Shown in pieces: positions 22,021 through 49,243 of a stretch of DNA of 64,000 nucleotides (position 1 is the first letter of the stretch; each line of letters opens with the position of its first letter). The DNA comes from Opisthocomus hoazin. Lineage: Eukaryota; Chordata; Aves; Opisthocomiformes; Opisthocomidae. The notes beneath the pieces are model-generated. The model did no database searches. It was not told the origin of the DNA and saw only the letters and a list, made by a program, of their open reading frames with translations. The position numbers and the translations under genes are program-made. The stretch lies in NCBI RefSeq assembly GCF_030867145.1, contig NC_134443.1:2108001-2172000 (forward strand), read 5' to 3'.

Positions 22021-22263
22021 GACGAGCACGGCGCGGGCGCGCGGCTGGGTCCGCCCGTCCGCCGGTGCCGCCCTCCACCCCCCCCGCCGATCGCCCCCCG
22101 GCGATGGATTGCTCACGCCTGGCGCCCCGCCCCGCTCCCCTCCGGGCCCGCGGCGTTGGCGGTGACGTCACTCCCGCCCGCTGCCTGGCGCGGGGCGCGC
22201 GGGGGGGGGAGGGGGGCACCGAGCGGCAGCGCGAGGCGGCGGCGGCGGCTCCGGGCGCGGCGC
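22021..22263 (+). promoter_or_regulatory. CERS2 CpG promoter and non-coding exon 1
   Basis: Dense CpG island with a full palindromic CRE, TGACGTCA, at 22163-22170. A GCG/GGC-rich putative 5' UTR ends at a consensus donor (GCGC|GTGAGTGG; exon end 22263). CERS2 has a non-coding first exon in mammals. The next acceptor used is at 23374. The start site is inferred to lie shortly downstream of the CRE. Confidence 0.6.
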
Positions 22264-23104
22264 GTGAGTGGGGCCGGGGGGAGGGGCGGGGCCGCGCCGG
22301 GCCGCTTCCCACCCCCGCAGCCCCCGGGGCTCCCCGGTGCGGCGGGCCCGGGCCTGCGGGCTCGGCCCCGGGCGGGGCGGGGGCAGCCGGTTCCCTCCCC
22401 GCGCTCCAGGCCCCGAGCCCGGCCGCAGGCCCCGCCGGGGGAGGGCGGGGGCGGCCCCAGCCTCCGGTGCCCCCCGGGACCCGCTCGGTGCCCGCCGGGA
22501 CCGCCCCTGAACCACCCCGGGAGGGGCCGGGACCTTCCCGTTACCGGCCCGGGGGCATCAACACCCCCCCCCCCCCCGCCCGGGTCCGGCTGCCCGCGGG
22601 GGGAAGAGGCCGGCGGGGACGGGCGAGCCGGGCCCCGGGGGCTTCCCCCGCCGCGTCCGGGCCGCGGAGCTGCTCCCGGTGACCCCCTGAGCCCCGCGGG
22701 GCCCGGCTGAGCGGCGGGGGCGGCTCCGGGCCCCGCTTCCCCCCCAGGCGGGGGGCTCCGGGCCTTGGTTCCCCCCCAGGCCTCGGGGCGGGGGGCTCCG
22801 GGCCCGGGATCAAGCCCCCGGGATGCGGGCACAGGGCTTGGGGGAGGAAACCACATCGGGGTGGTCCCCCCCGGCCCCCCCTTCCTCCTCCTCCTCCCCG
22901 TCCCGGCCGTGCCCGCTGCCGGCCCCGCCGCGCCGCCGGGGGAGGCCTCGGCACCGGGGAGCGGCCGGTTCCCGGCCAAGGCCCTGTCCCGCCGGTGGGA
23001 GCGGGACCCGGCCTCGGTTAATCATCACCCGCCGACCTCCCGCCGCGGGGGGCAAAGTCCGGCCCGGCCGCAGCCGAGCCCGGCCGCCGCCAGCAGCACC
23101 GGGG

Positions 23105-23275
23105 GGGCTTCCAGCACCCGCCCAGCGCCCACCGGGAGCCCACCCAGAGCCCAGCCAGGGGCTGCCAGGAGCCCACCCAGCACCCACCCGCAGCCCAGCC
23201 AGGGGCTCGCTGGGAGCCCACCCGGAGCCCAGCTGGGAGCCCACCCAGAGCCCACCCAGGGCCTCACCGGGAGCC
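23105..23275. repeat. GGAGCCCACCCAGAGCCCAGCCAGGGGC tandem repeat
   Basis: About six imperfect units of 26-30 bp (GGGAGCCCACCCAGAGCCCA-type) in CERS2 intron 1, just upstream of the first coding exon. Confidence 0.75.
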
Positions 23276-23375
23276 GAGGCGCAGCTCGGGGCACAGCGAC
23301 CGCCTGCGCGCAGGGCCCGGGTCCGGCCGCGCGGGGCTGCGGGGAGCCCCCCTCACCCCCCCCTTCCCCCCCAGC

Positions 23376-26195
23376 ATGTTCCAGACCCTGTACAGCTACT
23401 TCTGGTGGGAGCGGCTCTGGCTCCCGGCGAACCTCACCTGGGCCGACCTGGAGGACCGGGATGGGCGCGTCTACGCCAAGGCCTCCGACCTCTACATCAC
23501 CCTGCCCTTGGCCTTCCTCTTCCTCATCGTGCGGCACCTCTTTGAGACGTGAGTCCCTTCCCTGGGGTGGGGGGACAATCCCCGGGGGCTGGGGGCACGC
23601 TGTGGGGTCACCCCGCGACGTGTCGCCTGCCTGGGGGTGCCCGTGGCACCCCGGGGGTCCTGTGCCCCCCCCCAGCGCCCGCTGCGGGCCGGGCGCGGCC
23701 CCGGCGCCCGCACAGACCCGGCTTTGTGCATCCCCCGCTGCCCTCGTCGCGGCACGGGCCCGGCGTTTGCGGAGCGATCCGTTGGGCAAACAATGGCGAG
23801 CCGAGGCCGGGGACAGAGCGGGCTTTGTTGGGACGGCGGCAGAAGGGGGGAGAGCCCTTCGCCGGGGTGGATGCGGCCCTGCCGCTGCATGGGGGGCCAG
23901 GCCCCCAACCCCGGGCTGCGGAGGGACCCGGGGGATTCGCCGGTGGTAAACCCCAGCCGGGAGAAGCAGCAGCGGGGTGGGGAAACTGAGGCACGGCTGC
24001 GGGTCCCCGGGTGGCTTCGCTGGGGCCACGGCAGCCGGGTGACCGGGGCTGGGGACGTTCTGCGTCCCCCGGCTCCTTCCGCAGGTACGTGGCCACCCCC
24101 CTGGCCGGGCTGCTGAACGTCAAGGAGAAGATCAGGTTAAAAGCCACCCCCAACGCCGTGCTGGAGAAGTTTTACGCTGCCACCACCAAGCACCCCAAGC
24201 AGGTGAGGGGAAGGGGGGGCCCCCGGGCGGGCGGCGGGGCCGGGGCGCGGCCGCGGCGCGGCGGTGACGTCCCTGCCGTCCCCCAGGCCGACGTGGAGAT
24301 GCTCTCCAAGAAGAGCGGCTGCACGGTGCGGCAAGTGGAGCGCTGGTTTCGCCGCCGCCGCAACCAGGACCGGCCCAGCCTGCTGAAGAAGTTCAGGGAG
24401 GCCAGGTGAGACCCCCGCGCCCGGCGTCACCGTCACCCTGCCCGCAGCGGGCGGGGGCCCCCGCGAGGGCGCAGCGTGGGGCCGGGGGGTCCGTCCGTCT
24501 CCCTCCCTCGCCCGGTGCCCGCCTGAGGACCGTCTGCTTCCTTTTTCCAGTTGGCGATTCACCTTTTACCTTCTTGCTTTCATTGCTGGCATGGCTGTCA
24601 TAGTGGATGTGAGTGTCGTGCCCCCCTCCCTGCCCGCACCCGGCCCCCCCGGCCCCCTCTAACGCCTCTCGCTCTCTCTCTGCCCCCCGCGTCCCGCAGA
24701 AGCCCTGGTTCTACGACCTGCGGGAGGTGTGGAAGGGGTACCCCATCCAGGTGAGCGCGCGGCCCCGCGCCGGCCCCTCCCGCCGTGGGGGCTGCCCGGG
24801 CGACCGGAGCCGGGAACCGGAGCCCCCGGGGCGCAGGGGGGGTCTCTCCGGGCTCGCGCAGCGTCTCTGGCGCCCGTGTGGGTTTGTGGGGAGGGGGTTT
24901 GCGCGCCGTGGGGTGCGGAAGGGTCCCCGGGACACCCGTGGGTCTGACTGGTGCCGACGGAAGGGGATCGAGACCCCCTGGGGCACGCGGAGGATCCCCC
25001 CAGCGCGGCTCTTGCCCCGCAGAGCATGCTGCCCTCCCAGTACTGGTACTACATGATCGAGCTCTCCTTCTACTGGTCCCTGCTCTTCAGCATCGCCTCC
25101 GACGTCAAGCGCAAGGTGGGCTGCGGCGGGGGGGGGCACAGCGACGCCTTGGCCTTGGCCGGGTTCTCTTCGCCCTCGCGGCGCTGGGGAGCAGCGGCCT
25201 GGGGGGCCGGGGGGCCGCGGAGGGCGGCGTGGGGCTGAGCGCGGCGCGGGGTGGGAGCCGGGCCGCTGTGACCCCCGGCCCCCCCTTCCCTGGGCGCAGG
25301 ACTTCAAAGAGCAAATCATCCACCACGTCGCCACCATCATCCTCATCAGCTTCTCCTGGTTCGCCAACTACATCCGCGCGGGGACCCTCATCATGGCCCT
25401 GCACGACTCGGCGGACTATCTGCTGGAGGTACGGCCCCCTCGCCCCCTCCCCCGCCCCGCTGCCCCCCGCCCCCCCGCTCACCCCCCGCTGCCCCGCAGT
25501 CCGCCAAGATGTTCAACTACGCCGGCTGGAGAAACACCTGCAACAACATCTTCATCGTCTTCGCTGCCGTCTTCATCGTCACCCGCCTGGTCATCCTGCC
25601 CTTCTGGTGAGTGGCCGGGGAAGGGGCGGGGGGACGCGCGGCGGGTGGGCGGCCACTCCCCGTGCCTGACGGGGCTGCTCCTCGCAGGATCATGCACTGC
25701 ACGGTGGTCTACCCGCTGGACCTCTACCCGGCCTTCTTCGGCTACTACTTCTTCAACTTCATGATGGTGGTGCTGCAGTCGCTGCACATCTTCTGGGCCT
25801 ACTTCATCATCCGCATGGCCCAGAAGTTCATAACTGGAAAGGCAAGAGGGGGCTGGGGGCGGGTGGGGAGATGCTGCCGCGGGGTGAGGGGGGGATCGGG
25901 GGGTTGCAGGGGAGACCCCCAAACCGGGAAGCACGACTGCGCTTGGCGTCCCGACTCCCGGAGAGCCCTGGGGGGGAGGAACCGGCGGTGGTGGCGTGGG
26001 GGAAACCGAGGCACGGCAGGAACAGGGGGTGCCGCTGACCGAGCCCCCCCTTTCCCCCCCCCGCAGGTAGTGGAGGATGAGAGGAGCGACCGTGAAGAGA
26101 CGGACAACTCTGAGGAGGAGGAGGAGGCAGCGAAGAACGGGCCCCTCTCCAACGGCCACCCCGTCCTCAACAACAACCACCGCAAAACCGACTGA
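23376..26195 (+). CDS. CERS2: CERS2 ceramide synthase 2, complete CDS in 10 exons
   Basis: ER membrane N-acyltransferase that joins very-long-chain acyl-CoA (mainly C20-C26) to sphingoid bases. Exons: 23376-23548, 24085-24202, 24287-24405, 24551-24608, 24700-24750, 25023-25115, 25300-25428, 25500-25606, 25688-25841 and 26067-26195. This gives 376 aa (human 380) with all phases closing. Visible features: N-terminal [18 protein letters not shown]-glycosylation site NLT (about residue 19); first membrane segment [12 protein letters not shown]; truncated homeobox-like segment ending [19 protein letters not shown]; then the TLC domain with the Lag1 motif ([20 protein letters not shown] and [10 protein letters not shown], catalytic His-His and Asp-Asp). 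The acidic tail [20 protein letters not shown] matches the CK2-phosphorylated tail that raises activity. The last intron has a GC donor (GGAAAG|GCAAGA). Paralogue choice is firm from the tail ([13 protein letters not shown]) and synteny. Confidence 0.98.
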
Positions 26196-27100
26196 GCGCC
26201 CTCGCCCCGTCTCCGCGCTGCCGGGGGCCGAGCCCGGGGGGTGTCAGGTCCCACCGACGCCACCTCGCGCAGCGCCGGGGTCCCCGTCCCCTCCATCCTC
26301 TCCTCTCCGTGGTCCGGCAGAGCAAAGCGGGACCTCGGAGAGCCCGGCTTGGCCCCCAGCCCCCTCCGTCGCCGCGGTGCCGGGGGTGGCTGCGGTCGCT
26401 GCTCCCCTGCCCCGCGCTCGCCGCCGGGGCCCTTTCTGCCTCCCACCCGCTGCCTTAAGCCCCGGCCGCGCCCGGGACGGGCAGAGCCAGGACGGCTCCC
26501 GCCCGCGTCCCCCCGGGACGGCTCCTTCCCCGGCTCCAGCCCCTCGCCGGGCTCCGGCCCGCTGCGATCCCCCTTTTCCCGACCACCCCTCGGCGGAGGG
26601 GAGCGCGTCCCGCAGCCCCCGCCTCAGACACCGGGCACGGGCCCCTCTGGTGGGCGGCGGGGTGGGACGAGGGGCGCGAGGGCCCGGAGGTGTCGGGGCG
26701 GCGCGGTGACGCTGGGGACGGGCGCCGGGGCAGGCGGCTGCGGGGTTCGGTCCCTGCGGTTGCCCCGAGGAGCCGAGTCCCCTCGCTGCTGTAAAGGGGC
26801 TCCGAGGCTCTGCCCTCGGCGGCCGCTCCCGGTCCCGTCCCCGGCCGGAACAGGACAAGTTGGCACCTGGGTTGTTTTTGTTTCTATTTATTTGGGAGAC
26901 AGAAGGAACCGGGCTCAGCTCTGCCTCCCGCGCCCTCCCGGGGCGCGGCGAGACCTCCCCGCGCAGAGGGCTGGGGGAAAAGGACCATTAACCAACGTCA
27001 GACCAAAACGTGTTTTGTTGTTTTTGTTTTTTAAAAAAAAATAAAAGGTTAAATATATTGAAAGTTAAAAACTAATAAACTTCGGTATAAAAAATGAAGG
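26196..27100 (+). other. CERS2 3' UTR with two poly(A) signals
   Basis: GC-rich 3' UTR turning AT-rich near its end, with AATAAA at 27040-27045 and 27074-27079 in a T-rich context. Confidence 0.7.
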
Positions 27101-27810
27101 GCTCGGGCGTCTTCTGTGGCCCTGGCTGCTGCGGGGCCGCTCGCTTGGCCGCAGCCCCCATTCGCTTTCACTGCGGCAGCGCTAGAAGTGGGCAGACAGG
27201 AGGATTTTGGTATTTTTATAATTTCTCCTTTTTCCCCTCCCCGGAAGCTCTCCACGTCTTCCAAGCCAGCCAGGAGCGTGGGCTTCGGCCGCCCAGGGAG
27301 CCCTGGCCCCGCTGCCGCAGGAGCGGCCGCCCTCGCCCGGCTGCGAGGACAAAGCTGCTTTTCAGGGGGACGCCGAGGACGGGACCGGAGCTCGCCGAGG
27401 CCCAAGAAAGGTGATTTGGTGGTTTTTTTTTTTTAAAAGGTTATTGAGCGTGGGCAAAGCCCACGGGCTGTGCGTGCAGAGCGGGCCGAGCTGGGCGGCT
27501 GCGGTTCTGTCGTGGGGCAGTGGGCGATGGCAGCGGGCGATGGCAGCCGGCGTCACGTCGGCTCCTGGCGAGGACGGTCCCGCCGGCTGCCCCTTGGTTT
27601 CGGCGCGGGGCGGATTGAAGGGGCGTTTGCTCTGTGGGGAGGAGGGGAAGGGGGGGCCGCCCGCAGCCGGCGGCTCTCCCCGTGCCCCCGCGCCCTGGCC
27701 CTGCAGCCCCAGCGGATCCAAGGACCAGGGAAGGGGCCAATTCCCCTCTTCCAGGGTTTTTTGCTGTGTCTGGGGTTCGGGCAATTTCTTTTTTGAATAG
27801 AAAAACATAC
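27101..27810. other. Short spacer between converging CERS2 and SETDB1
   Basis: About 0.7 kb of unique GC-rich sequence with a short T run near 27421-27434. No gene is seen. The open frames on both strands show no recognisable domain. Confidence 0.4.
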
Positions 27811-28448
27811 TTTATTGCTTTTTAACAATGAAAAGATTCTTTACAACATGTCACAGTTGAAGACAGATGCTTTTTTCACTTAAGTTCACGTCACCACTAT
27901 GGATCCAGCTTGGTCCGCTCTTACTGGGCGTATCTGCGCCCTCCTCGCTCCCTGCCAGGCCGGTCCCAGGGCTGCAGGGACACCGACGGCTCAGGCCCAC
28001 ACGTGGAGCCCTGCCCTGGAGGCTTGGTGCAGCGCTTCCCGCTGGAAAACCGGCAGTGACGGGAGCGGGAGCTGCCCCCGGCTTCGTCTGAACTCGGGCA
28101 GAGAGCTGGAAGGGAGCAGAACGGCTGCTCGGCAGCAGCTCGGGCAGGTCCCGGCTTGGCCGCTGCCCTTCCCTGCGTCCTCCCGCGGGGTGAACCCTGG
28201 GACGGGGCAGAAGCCAAGCTCGCAGCAGCAGGTTTGGGCATCGGCCCCGTCAGACGCGTGCCGGGTGACGGTTCTGTCCCGTGTCCATCGGCTGCTGCAA
28301 TTTTCAAGTGAACAGAACGCGGAGCCGCTGCGCTCGGCTTCGTAACGGCTCCTGCTGAACAACGCCCTCGAGAAGAGACCTCACCCTCGCCAAGGGAAAC
28401 GGCTCCAGGCCTGCGGCGAAGAGGGAGCCGGCGGGCGCGCGGCCGGGC
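27811..28448 (-). other. SETDB1 3' UTR with poly(A) signal
   Basis: Minus-strand sequence after the SETDB1 stop leads to AATAAA (TTTATT on plus, 27811-27816), giving a 3' UTR of about 0.65 kb. It converges on the CERS2 3' end. Confidence 0.65.
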
Positions 28449-44320
<15,872 letters not shown>

Positions 44321-45559
44321 TGCTGCTGCACCTGACACCGCAGAGGTGAGAAAAGGCCGATGAATCCCTGCTGCTGTAACACATCCTCCGAGGCACAACG
44401 CTCGCAAGGGCATAAGCTCCCTTTTTGAAAGCTAGTCAGGAGGAAGGTGGCATCTACGTGGCTGAGATCGCACCACAGGGAGCCAGAAATGACTGAAGTG
44501 CAAGCCCACTGCGGAGCCAGACGCTTCCAGGCATTCCCGACGTCTCCTCCGGTCTCTACAGACCCCCCAGACCCACCGAAGGCCAGAGCCTTGCGCTTCG
44601 CCACCTCAGCGCCCTCTGCTCCCCAAAACCCGCGGGGCCGTTCCCCACCCCCTGCCCGGCCTGGGAGCGGAACCACGCAGACGCCTCTCCCGCTCTGTCC
44701 CTCGGCTTCACCCCCACACCGCAGCCCAGCAGAGCCCCCCACCCTCCCCTGCCTGGGGCGTTTTGGGAACGTTGTAACACCCAGCCCCACGGCCGGCCCG
44801 GGAGGTTCCTCTGCCCAGCGCTGCGTCCCCCACGTCCCCCTCTGAGCTGGGCCTGGCGACAGCACGCCCAGCCTCCAGCCCTCTGCAGCCTGCCCCGCGT
44901 CAGCGGCGCCCGCAGACACCTTCCTCCTCCCCGCAGCGCTCCCCGCTCCCACCTCTCCCTTCGGCCTCCCTGTCTGTACCTCAGCTCGCCCTCGTCCCCA
45001 GCCCCCTCGCCCCCTGCTCCCCCGTCAGCCCCAGCCCCGCGCCCCCTCCTCGCTCCCCTCACCCCGCTCCGGCCCCATCCAGCTCCCCCTGCCCTCATCT
45101 CCCTCCCAGCCGCACCCAGGCCGACCCCGCACGCTCTCCTCCAGCCCTGCAGAGGCCAAGGCAGCCCAGAGCCCCCCACGCCCCCACCCCAGGGACCACA
45201 CAGCTCCCAAACGCTCCCCACCGCCCAAGCAGCCCCCGTCACCCAGCGCGTCCCACCTGCGCCACCTCCCTGCTCACGCCTGGGCCTCTGTCCAACAGCC
45301 CCATTCCTCCCCCCACCGCCCCCCTGCAGCCCCCCTCAACCCCTCGGCCTCCAGCCCCCCACTCCTAATGCCCCGATGCTCTCTTACACCCTACAACTTC
45401 CTTAGTTTTTCAAGTCTCCATCCACCCCTCGGTCTGTGGAAGTCCCTGTCTCACAGCCCCCCACCTGCACCTCAAACCGAACCCTGCGGGGAGCTCCCCA
45501 CGCTCTCTTCTCCCCCCAAGTGTCCCCCCAAAGCTCCCACCCCGATTCCCCTGCCCCGC

Positions 45560-46255
45560 AGTCCCCTCCTTGCCTCCGCGCCCCTCCCCGCCCCCCCCAC
45601 CTCCCTGCCCTGCTCCACCCTCCCGACCCCAGTGTGGCCACACAGTCCCCCAACACCTCCCACCCCATGATCCCCCGCCCCCCAGTGCCCCCCACTGCCC
45701 TCTCCAGCCCCCTCGGTAGCCCCCACATCACCTCACTGCTCCCCACAGCCCCCTCAGTGCCCTTTCCAGCCCCCTCAGTGCCCCCCACAGCCTCTCGCTG
45801 CCCCCCATGTCTCCTCACTGCCTTCTCCAGTCCCCTCAGTAGCCCCCCACATCACCTCACTGTTCCCCACAGCCCCCTCAGCGCCCCCCCCAGACCCCTC
45901 AGTGCCCTCTCCAGACCCCTCAGTAGCCGCCCCATCCCCTCGCTGCCCCCCACATCACCTCACTGCTCCCCACAGTCCCCTCAGCGCCCCCCCAGACCCC
46001 TCACTGCCCTCTCCAGCCCCCCCACCTCCCCCACAGGCCCCCGCTCCTCCCCACAGCCCCCTCAGTGCACCCCCCAGACCCCTCAGTAGCCTCCACATCC
46101 CCTCACTGCCTTCTCCAGCCCCCTCAGTAGCCCCCCCAGACCCCTCACCTCCCCCACAGCCCCCTCAGCGCCCGTCCAGACCCCTCACTGCCCTCTCCAG
46201 CCCCCTCACCTACCCCACAGACCCCCACTCCTCCCCATTCCCCTCAGTGCTCCTC
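45560..46255. repeat. CCCCTCAGTGCCCCCCACAG minisatellite in SETDB1 intron 1
   Basis: About 25-30 imperfect 19-24 bp units (CCCCCTCAGTGCCCCCCACAGCC, CCCAGACCCCTCACTGCCCTC and similar). C-rich on plus, so G-rich on the SETDB1 sense strand, immediately downstream of its promoter. The surrounding C-rich low-complexity sequence extends left to about 44850. Confidence 0.85.
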
Positions 46256-46378
46256 AACCCCTTCAATGCGGCCCCCATTCCCCCCGTCTCCCTCACCCCC
46301 GCTGTCCCCCCCACTCTTCGATCCCCCTCCACGCCGATCTCGCTGCCCCACAGCCCGCCCCGGGCAGGCCGCACTCAC

Positions 46379-46600
46379 CGAGGCCCCGAGGCCCAGGGCC
46401 CGCCGCGCCCCCGGTTGCTGGGGAGAAGGAGAAAGGGGGAGCCTCCAAACCGGAAGCTGCATGACGTCACTTCCTGTAACACCCCCCCCCTCGAGGAGGC
46501 CGAGTCCGCCGGCCGGCCGGCGCGGTACTGCGCATGCGCCAGGGGCGGCCGGCTCCAACGGGCCTGCGCGGCTGGCCAAGGCGCATGCGCGGAGGGGCGG
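46379..46600 (-). promoter_or_regulatory. SETDB1 promoter and non-coding exon 1
   Basis: A minus-strand donor (GTGAGTGC; exon side begins at 46379) ends a putative 5' UTR exon. Upstream are a palindromic CRE TGACGTCA (46462-46469), flanking ETS cores (CCGGAAG about 46450-46456 and ACTTCCTG 46469-46476), and two NRF1-type sites (TGCGCATGCGCC 46529-46540; GGCGCATGCGCG around 46580-46591). This is a typical TATA-less housekeeping promoter. The start is estimated within 46440-46480. Confidence 0.65.
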
Positions 46601-46689
46601 AGCCAGCGGCGCTTAAAGGGGCAGCGCCCCGGGAAAGGCGCAGTGCTGCCACCTAGAGGAAGGTGATGAGCAGGTCCGGGAGGCCTGAG

Positions 46690-47095
46690 GGGCTGGGGGG
46701 GCCCGGGGGTGATGGGTGGGCCCGGGGGTGCTGGGGGTCGGTGGGGGGCTGGGGGGGCCCCCACAGGTACTGGTGGCTGTGAGGTGATGGGGCCTGGGTG
46801 GGCCCTGGAGACCCTGAGATTGCTGGGGGGGGGGGGTTGGGGTGCTGAGGGGCCGTGGGGGGCTCTGAGGGTGCTGGGGGGGGGGGCCTGAGGTGCTGGG
46901 GGGTGATGGGTGGCCTCCTGGGGCCTCCACAGTGCTGGAGAGCCCTGGGGTGCTGGGTGGTCCCGGGGGGACTGGGGGTTGTTGGAGGGCCCTGGGGTGC
47001 CCTGGAGCACCCTGTGGTGAGGGAGGGCTGGGGGTGTGCTGGGGTGCCTGAGGTTGTCAGGGGTCCCGGGGGGTGTCGGGGGTCCCCGGGGCCAG
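46690..47095. repeat. G-rich low-complexity tract between SETDB1 and CTXND2-like gene
   Basis: Irregular repeats of GGTGCTGGGGGG and GGGCCTGAGGTG, strongly G-rich on plus, the mirror image of the C-rich tract on the other side of the SETDB1 promoter. It includes the region where the 3' UTR of the cortexin-domain gene must lie; no AATAAA is visible on the minus strand. Confidence 0.7.
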
Positions 47096-47106
47096 CGCGC
47101 CCCGAC

Positions 47107-48410
<1,304 letters not shown>

Positions 48411-48414
48411 GTGC

Positions 48415-48895
48415 TTTACTGGTGCCCCCCAGGCCTCACCCTGACCCAGAGCCCCGTTCCAGTCCCAGTTCCAGCCCAAACCCCAGGCCCAGTCTGAATC
48501 CCCACTCCCAGTCCCTGTCCCAACCCTAATCCCAGTCTCAGACCTAATCCCAATTCCCATCCCAGTCTCAATCCCAGTTCCAACCACTGCCTCAACCCTA
48601 ATCTCAGTCCCAGTTCCAGTCTCAACCCCAATCCCAGTCCCAATGCACATCCCCGTCCCAATCCCAGTCTCACCCCTAATTAATCCCAGTCGCAATTCCC
48701 ATCCCACTCTCAATCCCAGCCTCCATCCCAGTCTCAAACCTAATCCCAGTCCCAACCCTAATCGCAGTTGCAACCCGTGCCCCAGTCCCAGTCTCAATCC
48801 CAGTTCCAACCTCTGCCCCAACCCTAATCCCAGTCTCAGTCCTAATCCCAGTCCCAGCCCTGTTCCCAGTCCCAGCCCGATTCCTGCCCTCCCAC
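48415..48895. repeat. CCCAATCCCAGTCT minisatellite
   Basis: About 480 bp of short C-rich units (CCCAGTCCCAATCCCAGTCTC; basic step about 6 bp: CCCAGT, CCCAAT, CTCAAT). On the minus strand it gives a long open frame of Gly-Leu/Arg-Leu dipeptides, which is a repeat artefact. It lies just upstream of the ARNT promoter. Confidence 0.9.
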
Positions 48896-48904
48896 AGAAT
48901 AAAA

Positions 48905-49243
48905 CCCGCCCCATGACGTCACCCAACCCGACCTTTAACTCGCCCCGCGCGCGCCTCCCTCCCCACACACCCCCGTCGTAGCCACGCCCCCACGCAGAGC
49001 CACGCCCCCTCTGTGGTAGGGGCGGGGCATGGCTGCGCTCACCCTACCCTGCTGGCTGTGCCGTCGAGCGCGCTCGCCCCGCCCCGCCTTCTGCACCAAT
49101 AGGAGCGCTGCGCTTCACCCTCGCCCCGCCCCTCGCGGCTGGCAGGTTAGGCTGCGCGGCAGCTCCGAGGGTTTTCCTGTGCCGCCATCTTGGCGGCGGC
49201 GGTGAGGAGGGAGGCGGGGGGCAGCTACCTGCCCGCGCCGGCC
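48905..49243 (+). promoter_or_regulatory. ARNT promoter and 5' UTR
   Basis: CpG-rich. Contains a CRE TGACGTCA (48914-48921), several GC boxes, a CCAAT box at 49096-49100 and a YY1-type GCCGCCATCTTGG (49182-49194) close to the initiation codon. The YY1 site so near the ATG suggests transcription starts around 49160-49190. Confidence 0.6.

Noticed and set aside
27101-27810. Possible small gene between the CERS2 and SETDB1 3' ends
   Set aside because: Frames on both strands are short, lack domains and lie in 3'-flanking sequence.
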